The notes below the pieces were generated by a model, which did not search any database, was not told where the DNA came from, and saw only the letters and a program-made list of their open reading frames with translations. A DNA stretch of 64,000 bases. Origin: Xanthomonas translucens pv. cerealis. GTDB lineage: Bacteria > Pseudomonadota > Gammaproteobacteria > Xanthomonadales > Xanthomonadaceae. Below, piece by piece: positions 9,978-20,701 of this stretch. The stretch spans positions 2,294,001 through 2,358,000 of the forward strand of contig NZ_CP038228.1 of NCBI RefSeq assembly GCF_006838285.1. Direction: 5' to 3'. A program made the position numbers and the translations under genes. Numbering within the stretch: the first letter of the stretch is position 1; each line of letters starts with the position of its first letter.

Positions 9978-12900
9978 TCACAACGCCAGGCGGATCCCGC
10001 CGTAGTACATGCGCCCGATCACGTCGTACACGCCTGCGTGGTAACCCAGCTCGAAATTGGCACCGCCCGCCTCCGCGCCCGGCACCCGCGGCGGCGCGCG
10101 GTCGAACAGGTTGCTGACCCCGCCGAACACTTCCAGCCCCGACTTGAGCCGGTAGTAGCCGGACACGTCGCTGTAGAACACGTTGCCGGCCCACACCTTC
10201 TGGTAGTCGGTGTCGCTGATCTCGGTGCTGTTGCGCATCTTGGAGAAGTGCCGCAGCGACCAGGTCGCGCCGGCGTGCGCGTTGGACCAGGTGGTGCGCA
10301 GCACGCCCTTCCATGAAGGCGAGCCGAACACGCCGGCGAAGCGGGTGACTTCTTCCGGCTGGTCCGGATCCAGCGTGTAGTCCTGGCGGATCAGGTGGGT
10401 GTAGTTCAGGTCGAACGACAGCGCGCCGGCATTCTGGTCCCAGCGCTCTGCCAGGTCGTAGCGGTACTGCGCGAAGAAGTCGACGCCGCGGGTCAGGTAG
10501 CGCGACAGGTTGAGCTTCTGGGTGACCGCGTTGAGCAGGTTGCCGTCGGCATCGCGGCTGACGAAGGAGCAGAACGGGTTGTCCAGGGTCGACGCGTCCA
10601 CGCACTTGTTGACGATGGTCTGCGCCGGGAACGAATCGATCGCGCCGCGCAGGTCGATGTTGTAGTAGTCCACCGACAGCGAGAAATCCTGCAGGAAACG
10701 CGGGCGCAGCACGATGCCGACGGTGCGGGTCTTGGCGGTTTCGTTGGCCAGTTCCAGGTTGCCCTTGGTGATGATGTCGCGGTACAGCCAGTAGGTGCTC
10801 TTGTCGGACGGATTGAGCTGCGCGCAGTTGGCCGCGGTGTACTGGCTGCGGTCGGTGCGGTAGCGCTGGTTGTAGCTGTTGCACGGATCGGTAATCCACA
10901 TGCCGCCGATGCTGCTGGCGGTGTACAGCTCGCCGATGTTGGGCGCACGCACCGCCTTGCCGTAGGTGCCGCGCAGGGTGATGTCCTGGATCGGCGCCCA
11001 GTCGATGCCGAACTTGTTGGTGACGGTGCGGCCGGCGGTGTTGTAGTCGGACACGCGCAGCGCCGCGTCCACGCCCAGGCGCTGCGCGAACAGCTTGTCG
11101 GCCAGCAGCGGCAGGTGCAGTTCGCTGTAGAGTTCCTTGACGTCGTACTGGCCGACCAGCGGCAGCTGGGTGGTGCCCAGGCTGGCGTCGTAGGCCGGAT
11201 TGGCCGGATCGTACTGGGCGATCGCGCCGATGTCGTTGCGCTCCTTGCGGTACTCGCCGCCGAACGCGATCTGCGCCTCGCCGCCGGGCAGGTCGAATAT
11301 GCCGCCAGAGGCATAGGCCGACAGCACCTGCTGGGTCATGGTGGTGGTGGCCCAGTCCGAGGTGTAGCGCAGGTAGCCGATCTCCTGCGCGGTCAGGCGC
11401 TTGAACGGATTCAACGGCACGCAGCCGTTGCCCGGATCGGTGAGCGTGCTGCGGCAGATCGCGCTGCCGTCGGCAGCGGCGGTGGAATCCACCGCCAGGT
11501 GGTAGCGCGTATAGGCCACCGTATCGATGTCGCGGTTGCGCTGCTCGGTTCGGCCGTAGGAGTAGTACGCGCTGTAGTTCCAGGCGCGCCCGCCCAGGCT
11601 GAAGTCGCCCTCCAGGCCGACCACACCCTGCAGCAGCTGGCGCCGGTACTGGCTGCCGCTCTGCCCCAGTTCGTCGTCGAAGTGCCGCGCGAAGTAGACC
11701 CCGTCGGTGATCGTGCCGCCGTTGGCCGCGCGCATCGCGTCGGTGATGAACGGGCTGTCGGCCGGCACCGCCTCGCTGCCGAACGCGCTCAGCGCGCGCC
11801 ACGCCGATTGCGAGGTGGTACGCGAATAGCCGACGTTGGCGAAGAAGCGCAGGCTGTCGCTGAAGTCGAAATTGAGCGTGGCGCGGCTGGCGAAACGATC
11901 CGACGGCACTGCCAGGTACCACGAGTCGTAGCGGCCGCCGTACTCGCCGCCGTCGGTGAGCAGGCTGCCCAGCGCGGTGGACGGATCGGCCAGGCTCAGC
12001 GGCACGCTGTTGACGTAGCCGCCCGGGCCGAGCACCGGCGCGCGCAGCTGGCCGTCGCCGGTCATCGCGTAGTGGCGGCCGCCGAGGATCAGCTGCGCGT
12101 CCTCGGCGTTGTTGATGTTGCGGTTGTTGTCGGAGATCCAGTAGCGCTGGTTGCGGTTGTTGCGCGTGTACATCGGGTAGCCCATGGCGGTCCACGGACG
12201 GTCCTGGCCGGACACCGAATCGGGCTCGCGCTCGTAGAAACCGTACGCGGTGACGTTGCCGCGGTTGTCGGCGAAGTTGCGCCCGAACAACGCATCGACG
12301 CTGCGGCTGCGCATGTCGCCGCGACTGGAGATACCGTAGCGGGCGCTGGCATCCAGGCCCTGGAAATCCTTCTTCAGGATGAAGTTGGCCACACCGGTGA
12401 CCGCATCGGCGCCGTACAGCGCGGAAGCGCCGCCGGTGATGACTTCCACGCGTTCGACCAGGCTGGAAGGAATATTGCTCACGTCCACCGCCGAGGTGCC
12501 CGGAATCGCCGGCACCTGGCGGCGGCCGTCGACCAGTACCAGGGTGCGCTGAGTCCCCATGCCGCGCAGGTCCAGCGCGTTGATGCCGGGATTGCCGGCC
12601 AGGTTGCTGGTCTGGCTGGTCTGGGTCAGCGCCAGGCTCGGCAGCTGATTGACCACATCGGCGATCTCGGTATAGCCGGCCGCACGGATCTGTTCAGCGC
12701 CGATCACGGTCAGCGGCGTGGGGCCGTCCAGCGCATCGTTGCGGCGGATGCGCGAGCCGGTGACGACCACGCTGTCCAGGGTCTTGGCGTCGGCGGCGCT
12801 GTCGCTGCCATCGGCCGCGGCGGCGGTCTTGTCGCGCACCACGACGGTCTGCTGCGCCGCCGCCGGCAACGCCGCGAGCAGGGCCATGGCGATCGCAACG

Positions 12901-12980
12901 CATAGCAGGCTGCGTCCTTGTCCGCAGCGATCGCGGCAAACCGAAGCTGCATGGATGGAAGGCAAGCGGACGTGATGCAT
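9978..12980 (-). CDS. TonB-dependent receptor (TBDR2)
   Basis: A 1000-residue outer-membrane TonB-dependent receptor. From the ATG at 12980 a long n-region leads to a hydrophobic signal segment (LLCVAIAMALLAALPAAAQ, about 27–45). The TonB box TLDSVVVTGSRIRR follows, then a plug with TEIADVVNQLPS, LDLRGMGTQRTLVLVDGRR and GASALYGADAVTGVANFIL, and a barrel ending GGIRLAL. It belongs to a different subgroup from TBDR1 and TBDR3: its C-terminus lacks their aromatic ending and its plug sequence differs. The start has only a weak GAGAG ribosome binding site, and the frame stays open further upstream, but the longer version has no export signal at its N-terminus. Promoter copy C lies about 180 bp upstream, tying it to the arabinoside genes; the ligand is unknown. 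Confidence 0.92.
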   Translation of the reverse strand: MHHVRLPSIHAASVCRDRCGQGRSLLCVAIAMALLAALPAAAQQTVVVRDKTAAAADGSDSAADAKTLDSVVVTGSRIRRNDALDGPTPLTVIGAEQIRAAGYTEIADVVNQLPSLALTQTSQTSNLAGNPGINALDLRGMGTQRTLVLVDGRRQVPAIPGTSAVDVSNIPSSLVERVEVITGGASALYGADAVTGVANFILKKDFQGLDASARYGISSRGDMRSRSVDALFGRNFADNRGNVTAYGFYEREPDSVSGQDRPWTAMGYPMYTRNNRNQRYWISDNNRNINNAEDAQLILGGRHYAMTGDGQLRAPVLGPGGYVNSVPLSLADPSTALGSLLTDGGEYGGRYDSWYLAVPSDRFASRATLNFDFSDSLRFFANVGYSRTTSQSAWRALSAFGSEAVPADSPFITDAMRAANGGTITDGVYFARHFDDELGQSGSQYRRQLLQGVVGLEGDFSLGGRAWNYSAYYSYGRTEQRNRDIDTVAYTRYHLAVDSTAAADGSAICRSTLTDPGNGCVPLNPFKRLTAQEIGYLRYTSDWATTTMTQQVLSAYASGGIFDLPGGEAQIAFGGEYRKERNDIGAIAQYDPANPAYDASLGTTQLPLVGQYDVKELYSELHLPLLADKLFAQRLGVDAALRVSDYNTAGRTVTNKFGIDWAPIQDITLRGTYGKAVRAPNIGELYTASSIGGMWITDPCNSYNQRYRTDRSQYTAANCAQLNPSDKSTYWLYRDIITKGNLELANETAKTRTVGIVLRPRFLQDFSLSVDYYNIDLRGAIDSFPAQTIVNKCVDASTLDNPFCSFVSRDADGNLLNAVTQKLNLSRYLTRGVDFFAQYRYDLAERWDQNAGALSFDLNYTHLIRQDYTLDPDQPEEVTRFAGVFGSPSWKGVLRTTWSNAHAGATWSLRHFSKMRNSTEISDTDYQKVWAGNVFYSDVSGYYRLKSGLEVFGGVSNLFDRAPPRVPGAEAGGANFELGYHAGVYDVIGRMYYGGIRLAL

Positions 12981-13356
12981 GGGCGTTCTCTCGGTTAATC
13001 GGCCTGCACGCAAAATCCAGGCCGCACGACGCCGCGTCCTCGCTGCCCGACGCAACCAGAACCGGTATCGATCGATGGAGGCCGTGCATCCCCGCACGGC
13101 GCAAAATGCGTTGTGCGCTGGCGCACATCGCCATCGCAGGGTTTCACGTCCGCAGGTGCAGCGTCTTGTGGAAAAACCTCGCCTTTGATGTGGAAATTTG
13201 TCATATGTCGCAACGGACTGCAGGAACCGGCACACCTCGCTGCAACCTCATGCACGCGCGTGCACCAGCCTCAGCGAATGCATTCGGCCGTGCCGGTGCC
13301 GGCCGCAACGGCTGTCCGCAGGCTGACGATCGCCGCGATTGCGGTCGAACACACGA
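12981..13356. other. Intergenic region with TBDR2 promoter
   Basis: No gene is supported. The region contains promoter block copy C (13162–13202), the most degenerate of the five in its palindrome but exact in spacing and in the CACAAGACG element. Confidence 0.6.
13162..13202 (-). promoter_or_regulatory. Shared promoter block, copy C (TBDR2)
   Basis: TGTGGAAATTTGTC (13189–13202) lies 18 bp from CACAAGACG (minus strand, 13170–13162). The palindrome arm is degenerate, but the distance and the 9-mer are exact, which is why it is accepted. Confidence 0.6.
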
Positions 13357-16300
13357 TCAGTTCCAGTTGTAGCGGATGGCGAACGACGCCGAACGCGGAG
13401 CCAGAGATGCCTGTCCGCCGTATCGGCTCTCCTTGACCAGGGCCGATCCGTTGTAATAACCGTAATAGGGGCTCACGAACACCAGAGTGTTTTTGTTCAG
13501 GACATTGCCCATGTTGAACTCCAAACGCAGACGGTTCGATCCCCAGCTGTGCTCCCAGGCGGTGTTCATATTGAGCAGCCACCAGCTCGGCAGGCGTCCC
13601 AGGCTGCCGCGGCTCACCGCGACGCCTGCGCAGTAATAGGCATGCTCGCCGGCGGTCCTGGCGGCATCGCTCGACAGCGGATACTGCGAGTAGCAGGATG
13701 TATTCGCGCCGCTCTGCCAGTTCAGCCCCAGCCCGGCACTGAATCCGCTGCTGCCGAACGTATGCGAGCTGTTGAGCAGGAACGCATGGCGGATATCCTG
13801 CGGCAGGTTGCCCGTCGCGCCCTGGGTCAGGGCAGCGTACTGGAACACCTGCGACCCCAGCAGATTGCTGGCCGGATCGCCTTCGGCGTAATAGCCCTCG
13901 TAGTTGCCCCATACGTGTTTTCAGGTGTAGCTGGCCTGCAGGAACACGGGTTGGTCGGGCGTCTCCGGGTGGACCATCTCGACGCTGAGGGTATAGGCCT
14001 TGCGCTTGGGCTTGGGCAGGCCTGCCGCGCTGGCGGGGACCACAACGGTCTCCAGGCTGCCGTCGTGATCGAAGTCGTTGCTCAGCACGATGTCCCTGCC
14101 CGGATTGACCAGCACGATGTTGCCGATGTACGGATCCTCGTAGCCCAACGACTGCAGATAGCGGTAGGCGGCGCTGCTGTAGCCGGGAGTGTTCAGGTCG
14201 CGCCAGGCCGAAATCGCCCGTTTCACGTTCGCATAGTTCAGCTCGAGCGTTTCCGACCAGTTCGGGACCAATCCGTTGTCCTGGAAATACAGCGCCAGAT
14301 TCTCCTGCTGCGACGTCCTGATATTGCGCGAAGACACCACGCGCGGGTCGGAAACCGTGCTGGTGACGGCATAACTGCCGAACTGCTGCGGAGCGATCAG
14401 CGTGCCGTCGGCGTTGATGCCATCGTAGGTGTAGTACTGGTACTGCTGGGTGGAATCGTTGAGGGCATTGGCCAGGATCACCCCAGGTACCGCCATGCTG
14501 TAAAGGCCATAGGTGAAACCGGCCTTCATCGAACTGTCGCCCTTGACATCCCACGACAGCCCGAAGCGTGGGGACGTGGTCCAGAAGTTCAGCGCCCTCA
14601 GACCGCTGCCCAACATGGACTGGTTGTTGTCGGGGCGCACGCCCGCGTAAACGACCAGGTTTTGCAGCGCTTGCCAGTAATCCTCCAGGTAGGCGCCGCG
14701 GTTGACCTGGGTCAGCGGCCCGCCGTAGTAGGACACGAAGGAACGCATGTACGGCGTATTGGCGGGAATGGCGATGCCGCTGGCGTCGTCCTTGCTCGGC
14801 GATCCCAGCGCATAGTCGAAGCAGGTGTAGTGGCCGCTCTCTCCATAAGCGGACTGGTTGTTCTCGAAGAACGCGTAGCGCTCGGCACCCGAGCCGATCT
14901 TGTGGCTGCCCGGTTGCCAGACCCAGTCCGTGCGAAACCCGCGCTTGGAGTAGTCGAAGGGGATTTCGCTGTCGGGCGAACCGTCGGAAACAACGTTATA
15001 GACGTTCTGGCCGCCGGAGTCGCGGGTGATTCGCGCCGAGAATATTTCGAAACCGTTGAACAGGTTCTGCTCGGAATGGGTGAAATAGCCGCCCATCACC
15101 GACAGGTCCATGCTGTCGTTCATGCGCCAACGGTAGCGTCCGACATAGAAATCTTCGTTCATTTTGAACAGCACGTTGCGGAAATACTGCCTCGAAGACT
15201 GCGCATCTCCCTGCTCGTTCAATTTCCAGATCGTGGTGTGGTCCTTGGTGTTGTTGTTTGCCGCCACCACGTCCAGGGTCTGATTTTCGGTGACGTTCCA
15301 GGTCAGCGTCGCCGCGGGGTTGTGGTAGTTGTGCATGAACTGGGCGGCATAGCCGAGCGTGCTGCCGTACAGGTAATTGCTGCGCGACGCCGGCTGGGTA
15401 TCCTGATATGCCAGATTGACGAACAAGCGGTCCTTCAGCAATGGGCCGGAAATCCACAACGTAGTGTTGAACGCCGTGTCCTGCTGCCCGTTGCTGGCGA
15501 TCCCTCCTTCCAGGAACCATGTCCTGTTGCCGTCGTTGTCGATCAGCGCATCGTCTTCGGTGTGGCGCCTGAGCAGCCTGGAGTAAGGCGGGACGATGTA
15601 GGAGGAGAACCCGGCACGCCAGGTGTTGTCGCCGGATTTCGTCGCCGCCGAAACCGAGCCTCCCATCGCGTTGGAGTACTTGGCCGAAGCGCCGTTGGCG
15701 ATGACCGCCGCATAGCCGATCAGCTCGCCCGGCACCATGTTGGCGCCGGCGCCGCTGTAATCGAAGGTCGTGTCGAACTCATTGACGTAGTAGCGCGTCT
15801 CGGTGCCGGAACCGCCACCGAAGGACGCGTACCCGGATCCGCCCGAGGGTTGCGAGGCGACCTGCGACATGAATTGCTGCGGGAGCGCGGTGAGCAGGTT
15901 GCTGTACGGCCCGCCGCTGCCGTTGTTGCCGCTGGTATCCACACCGGTCTTGCGCAACAGCTCCTGGGACTACTGCCGCGCCAGCTGCGGCGTGCTGACG
16001 TCGATCGGCGCGGTGTTGTCGGCGGCATTGTTGATGCCGGCGGCGCTGACCCTGACCTCGCCCAGCTTGGTGGCGGCGGCCCGCCGGTCGGCCAGTGGCG
16101 CCACCGCGGTGTAACTGCCCGGGCGCACGATCGCCTGCGTGCTCGCCAGCCGCTGCTCGCCGCAGCGCAGGACGATCTCGTACTTGCCTGGGCTCAGTCC
16201 GGCGATCGAGTATTTGACGGACGCATCGGGCTTGCGGATCTGCGTGGCGTTGGTATCGAGGTTGCGGATCACGACCTGCGCAGCGGCGATTCGGCCTTGC

Positions 16301-16449
16301 ATGTCGACCGCACCATACACCCCACCGCTGGACTCCTGCGCATGCACAGCGGGAACGGCGATCGTGGCCGCCACGATCGCGCTGAACAACAGCGACCGGC
16401 TCATGCTGCGGCGCCCAACACAGGGCTTGCGAAAGACCGCCTTGCTCAT
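13357..16449 (-). pseudogene. Oar-like TonB-dependent receptor with two in-frame nonsense codons (TBDR4)
   Basis: One reading frame of about 1030 codons runs from the ATG at 16449 (AGGAG upstream) to the stop at 13357. It is interrupted by TAG at 15970–15972 and TGA at 13921–13923, both in frame with no indel. The first segment has a signal peptide (ending VHAQ), a carboxypeptidase-regulatory-like beta domain (GAVDMQGRIAAAQVVIRN…) and the start of the plug. The middle carries plug and barrel sequence (YYVNEFDTTFDYSGAG, NAMGGSVSAATKSG). The last carries the C-terminal strands (ASFAIRYNWN). Both stops are one transition from TGG, and the context SYT[stop]KHVWGN is consistent with a lost Trp. 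The otherwise clean frame suggests recent inactivation, or alternatively sequencing error. No shared promoter block precedes it. Confidence 0.85.
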
Positions 16450-16770
16450 TGGAACTCTCCTGAATCATCGACACGAAGGAACATCCGGCATGGACAGCGG
16501 ACACCATTGCCATCCGCCGCAAGGCGCAGCCCCGCACACTTTCCTGGCTCATCGCAGCGACGAGCGCAACAACGCGATACGCTGCCGTTCCCGCATGCGC
16601 CGGAGCGCGACAGCGTCGTGTTCGAAAATGCGCCCACCCCGGGGATGCAAGGCCCTACGCGCCAGCCATTTCAGCGTCGATCACCGCATCCGTTTTGAAT
16701 GTGCACTCGGTAGCGCAATGCGATGTTTCTTGAGGTGTTTCTTGATGTGCTTGCGGCGCGGCAGCGCCAC
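16450..16770. other. Intergenic region between TBDR pseudogene and S9 peptidase gene
   Basis: No gene is supported. A short tandem similarity (TGTTTCTTGA near 16722–16745) is the only structure noticed. Neither a clear terminator nor the shared promoter block is seen. Confidence 0.45.
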
Positions 16771-19089
16771 TCATGTCCCGGCGTGCAGCGTGGAGGGCGC
16801 GCCATTCCAGTCCGGCGTCGGCGCCTGCTGCAGCCAACGCACGAAGAAGTCCGCCAGCCGGCGCTGGCCGTAGTCGCCGCCGGCGTCATGGTCGCCGCCC
16901 GGCACCACCAGCAGATCGAAATCCTTGCCGGCCTTGATCAGCCGATCGGCGACCTGGAAGGTGCTGGCCGGATCGACGTTGTGGTCCATGTCACCGGTCA
17001 CCAGCAGCAGATGCCCTTGCAGGCGCCAGGCGTTGTCGACATTGGACGAGGCCGAATACCACGGCCCAACCGGCCAGCCCATCCATTGCTCGTTCCACCA
17101 GATCTTGTCCATGCGGTTGTCGTGGCAGCCGGAATTGGCCACCGCAGCGATGTAGAACTCGGGATGGAACAGCAACGCGCCAAGCGCGCTCTGGCCGCCG
17201 GCGGAGGTACCGTAGATGCCCACGCCCTGCTCGATCGCATACCACGGATACTGCGCCGCCACGGCGCGGTGCCAGGCGATGCGATCGGGGAAACCGGCGT
17301 CCTTGAGATTGCGCCAGGCCACGTCGTGGAACGCGCGCGAGCGGTTGTTGGTGCCCATGCCGTCGATCTGCGCCACGGCGAAGCCGAGCGCGGTCAGCGC
17401 CGGCACGCGCGCACTGAAGGTCTTGGGCACGAACGAGCCGTGCGGCCCGGCGTAGATGTTTTCGACCACGCGGTAGCGCTGCCCGTCCACCTGTGCCTGC
17501 GGACGATGGATCACGCCCCATATCTCGGTCTTGCCGTCGCGGCCCGGCGCATGAAACGGCAGCGGCGGCACCCAGCCGGCGGCGCGCAAGCGGCTCAGGT
17601 CGGTGCGCTCGACTTGCTGCACCAGCGCGCCGTCGTCGCTGCGGCGCAGTTCCAGCACCGGTCCAAGATCCACCCGCGAATACAAATCGAGCAGCCAGCG
17701 TCCATCGGGCGACAGCACCACCTCGTGGTCGGCCTGCGCCGGAGTCAGCGCGGTCAGCCCGCGGCCGTCCACGCCGATGCGATAGGCGTGACGGTAGTAG
17801 GGATCTTCGCCCGGGTTCATGCCAGAGGCGGTGAAGTAGATCTGCTGCGCGGCCTCGTCGACGCGCTCGACCTTACGCACTACCCACTCGCCACGCGTGA
17901 CCTGGCGCGGGGCATCGCCGCGGCGCGTGTCGTACAGGTATAGCTGCTCCCAGCCGTCGCGTTCGGACGCCCACAGGGTGCGCGCGCCATCGGCGAAATC
18001 GTGGCGATAGCGTTTGCCGCCGTCCTCGTGGTTGCCGCTGAGATCGGAATATTCGATGAAGGTCGGCGAGGTTTCCTCGATCAGGGTGCGTGCCTGCGCG
18101 CTGCGCCCGTCCGCTTCGATGACCCGGTAGCGCTGGTGGCCGCGCTCGTTGTATTCGAATGTGAAGCCGCTGCCGTCACGGCGCCACTGCGGCCAACCCA
18201 GCGCGAACGCATTCGGGAACAGCGCCGTCGGCACCGCCTGCGCCTGCCGCGAGGCCAGGTCGAACAGCACCGGCTGCAGCATGGGCAGCGGATCGCCGGG
18301 CTTGGCATAGATCTGCTGGTGCAGCTTGGGCTGCAGTTGGTCCGGCGGCGCCGACTCGATGTAGTGCACCGTGCGCAGCGGCGCCGGCGTGACCCGGTAG
18401 GCGACCAACCGGGTCGAGTCCGGCGACCAGGCGAAACTGTCCACCGCGTAGTACGCGGCGGCGCTACCGTCGCGACTGAGCGCGACCGGCGCACCACCGG
18501 CGACCGGCGCGACCACCACGTTGCCGGCCTCGATCCAGGCGCGCCACTTGCCGTCCGGCGACGCCTGCGCATACGCCTGGCCCTGCTTCAGCGGAATGCT
18601 CAGGTCGTAGGAATCGGGCGGCAACGCGCCCATCTCGGTGCGCGTGCAACTGTACTTCGGCAGCGCGCACTGCCAGCGCACCCCAGCGCGCTCGAAGGCG
18701 AGCTGGTGCGCATCCAGCTCCACTGCGTGCAGTTGCAATGTGCTCGCATCAACCGGCTTGCCGCTGGCCGCGGACATCGCCGCCGCCAGCCGCGCGTGGT
18801 CGAAGGCAGGCTCGTTGCGGCCGCCGTCCACCGTCACCCGCCGGTACTCGATCGCCGGCGCGGCGCCGGCGCGTGCCAGCCTGCGCCGGTAAAGAAAATG
18901 CCCGGCATCCAGCCACAGCGGCTGCGACGGCTGGCGATCGACCAGCGCCTCGTAGCGCCGGCTCAGCGCCTGCGCACGCTGGTAGTCGTCCGCGCTCGGC
19001 GCGGCCAGCGCGCATGGCGCCAGCGCCGCCGCGACGAGCAACACTGCGCCCAGCGCCGCGAGGCGCAGCCGGTTCCGATCCGTTTTCAT
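16771..19089 (-). CDS. S9 family prolyl oligopeptidase/DPP IV-like serine peptidase (S9a)
   Basis: This 772-residue exported peptidase has a signal peptide (about 1–29), an N-terminal beta-propeller (about 60–500) and a C-terminal alpha/beta-hydrolase domain. The catalytic triad is visible: S629 in GIYGTSAGGQS, D702 in GDMDHNVDP and H734 in PGGDHD. DPP IV-type S9 enzymes cut after proline near the N-terminus, which suits Pro/Hyp-rich extensin fragments. It is the last gene of the TBDR3–GH121–GH43–S9a operon, starting 19 nt after the GH43 stop, with AGGTGG upstream of the ATG at 19089. It is a paralogue of S9b at 31698–34013: the lengths are nearly equal and the triad residues differ by only one position. 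The exact cleavage preference cannot be read from sequence. Confidence 0.9.
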   Translation of the reverse strand: MKTDRNRLRLAALGAVLLVAAALAPCALAAPSADDYQRAQALSRRYEALVDRQPSQPLWLDAGHFLYRRRLARAGAAPAIEYRRVTVDGGRNEPAFDHARLAAAMSAASGKPVDASTLQLHAVELDAHQLAFERAGVRWQCALPKYSCTRTEMGALPPDSYDLSIPLKQGQAYAQASPDGKWRAWIEAGNVVVAPVAGGAPVALSRDGSAAAYYAVDSFAWSPDSTRLVAYRVTPAPLRTVHYIESAPPDQLQPKLHQQIYAKPGDPLPMLQPVLFDLASRQAQAVPTALFPNAFALGWPQWRRDGSGFTFEYNERGHQRYRVIEADGRSAQARTLIEETSPTFIEYSDLSGNHEDGGKRYRHDFADGARTLWASERDGWEQLYLYDTRRGDAPRQVTRGEWVVRKVERVDEAAQQIYFTASGMNPGEDPYYRHAYRIGVDGRGLTALTPAQADHEVVLSPDGRWLLDLYSRVDLGPVLELRRSDDGALVQQVERTDLSRLRAAGWVPPLPFHAPGRDGKTEIWGVIHRPQAQVDGQRYRVVENIYAGPHGSFVPKTFSARVPALTALGFAVAQIDGMGTNNRSRAFHDVAWRNLKDAGFPDRIAWHRAVAAQYPWYAIEQGVGIYGTSAGGQSALGALLFHPEFYIAAVANSGCHDNRMDKIWWNEQWMGWPVGPWYSASSNVDNAWRLQGHLLLVTGDMDHNVDPASTFQVADRLIKAGKDFDLLVVPGGDHDAGGDYGQRRLADFFVRWLQQAPTPDWNGAPSTLHAGT

Positions 19090-19108
19090 AAGTCAGCCAC
19101 CTGATGCA

Positions 19109-20701
19109 TCACCGTGTGTCGCAGCGCTGCGCATCCGCAGCACCGGCCTGAACCAGGCGCTGCGCGCGCGTGGCCCACAGTTCCCATTCCTGCACCGCCA
19201 GCGCGGCATAGCCACTGTCGCCGCCGGAGGCATCGAACACCGCGCGCACACAGCGCGTGGTCACCGGCGCGAAACGCAACGTCTGCACGCGGCCGGCAAC
19301 CGCGCCGCGCGTCGCCTCCGCCAGCGGCAGCCACTGCCCGTCCTTGCGGTATTGCAGATGCCAGCGCGCCGGCGGCGCCACGCCTTGGTTCGCGCCGGGC
19401 GGATGGTCGGCCCAGAACACGATGCGGCTGCGCTGCAGCGTCACCGGCTGCGCCCAGCTGTACTGGATCCACTGCTGCGGCGGATTGTGCGCGGTCCAAC
19501 TGCCCCACATCTGTGGCGGCAGCGGATTGCGCTTGACCACGCCGTCGTTGAGCGCGGCGATCCAGTATTGATGCGGGATGTCCGGGCCGTTGGAGGCGCT
19601 GGCATGGGCGTAGCGGGCGACGTTGCGCTGCAGCGGCACCGGCGGCTGCGGCGCACGGGTGGCATGCACCGGACGGATCCGCGCCGGCTGCTGCGTCTCG
19701 TCCCAGTCCATCCGGTCGATCGCCACGCTGCGGCGGAAATGGCCGCCGCCCTTGGCATCGGCGGTGTGGTAGACCAGATACCACTGGCCCTTGAACTGCA
19801 CGATGCCCGGATGCGAGGTGGTGGAGGACACCGGCGGCAGGATCACCCCGCGGTAGGTCCACGGCCCCAGCGGTGACGGCGCAGTGCCGTAGGCGATGCA
19901 GGCGTGGTACAGCGTCGGCGTGCAGTCGGAATCCGGCCCGGCACGGTTGCCGGCATAGGCCATGTAGTAGGTGCCGTTGCGCTTGAACAGCCATGGCGCT
20001 TCGAAATAGCCGTCCAGCGTGGTCACCGCCACCGCCGCGCCCTTGGGCGTGACCATGTCGCGTTGCAGTTCGATGCCGAACAGCTTGGCGAAGGTGCCCC
20101 AGTACAGATACACGCGGCCGTCGTCGTCGACCAGCACGGTCGGGTCGATGTTCTGGATGGTGTTCCTGACCGGTAGCGACTGCGACAGGATCGGCCCTTG
20201 CGGATGCGCATCGCGCCACGGCCCCAGCGGGCTGTCGGCGACCGCCACGCCGATCGCGAACGGATCGGCGTTGGACGAGTGCTTTTCCTCCACCGGCGCA
20301 TACAGGTAATAGCGGCGATCAGGCCCCTGCACGATCTGCGCGGCATAGGCGCGGCCCGCGGCGGCCCAGGCGAAGACCTGTTCCGGACGCAGCAGCGACG
20401 GATAGTGGGTCCAGGTGCCGCTGCCGACATCGTCGGTCACCAGCAGTTGCCAGCGCTGGATCACGAAGTCGTTGAGGTCGGGCGGCGCTTCGTCGCGGCC
20501 GGCGATGATGTATAGCTTGCCGTCGGCGACCAGCGGCGCCGGATCGGCGGAATAGTCGCGGCCGTCGGCCAGGATCGGATTGCCGGCGCTGTGCACGCTG
20601 CGCACAAGCAGCGGCCCAGCGTGCGCTGCGGCAAGGGCGAGCGCCAACAGCAGGCCGGCGCCGACGCGCGCGGCAGGTTGCATGACACGGCGCAAGCTCA
20701 T
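19109..20701 (-). CDS. GH43 glycosidase (probable alpha-L-arabinofuranosidase) with C-terminal discoidin-like module
   Basis: This 530-residue exported enzyme has a signal peptide (about 1–28) and a five-bladed propeller of GH43 type. The three family acids are visible: D53 (YSADPAPLV), D186 (NIDPTVLVDDDG) and E234 (GYFEAPWLFKRNGTYYMAYAG). The C-terminal part (about 390–515) is a discoidin-like sugar-binding module with LNDG, WGSW and VFWADHP, clearly related to one in the neighbouring GH121-type protein. The start at 20701 overlaps the upstream stop by 4 nt (ATGA), so the two are translationally coupled. In Xanthomonas euvesicatoria a GH43 alpha-L-arabinofuranosidase was described that works with beta-L-arabinofuranosidases on Hyp-linked arabino-oligosaccharides. 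This gene is the likely counterpart, though other GH43 specificities are possible. Confidence 0.88.
   Translation of the reverse strand: MSLRRVMQPAARVGAGLLLALALAAAHAGPLLVRSVHSAGNPILADGRDYSADPAPLVADGKLYIIAGRDEAPPDLNDFVIQRWQLLVTDDVGSGTWTHYPSLLRPEQVFAWAAAGRAYAAQIVQGPDRRYYLYAPVEEKHSSNADPFAIGVAVADSPLGPWRDAHPQGPILSQSLPVRNTIQNIDPTVLVDDDGRVYLYWGTFAKLFGIELQRDMVTPKGAAVAVTTLDGYFEAPWLFKRNGTYYMAYAGNRAGPDSDCTPTLYHACIAYGTAPSPLGPWTYRGVILPPVSSTTSHPGIVQFKGQWYLVYHTADAKGGGHFRRSVAIDRMDWDETQQPARIRPVHATRAPQPPVPLQRNVARYAHASASNGPDIPHQYWIAALNDGVVKRNPLPPQMWGSWTAHNPPQQWIQYSWAQPVTLQRSRIVFWADHPPGANQGVAPPARWHLQYRKDGQWLPLAEATRGAVAGRVQTLRFAPVTTRCVRAVFDASGGDSGYAALAVQEWELWATRAQRLVQAGAADAQRCDTR

Noticed and set aside
16614..16654. 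CGTCGTGTT upstream of the Oar-like pseudogene as a sixth copy of the promoter block
   Set aside because: The 9-mer matches 7 of 9, but the sequence 18 bp away (GGGGATGCAAGGCC) has no palindrome similarity.
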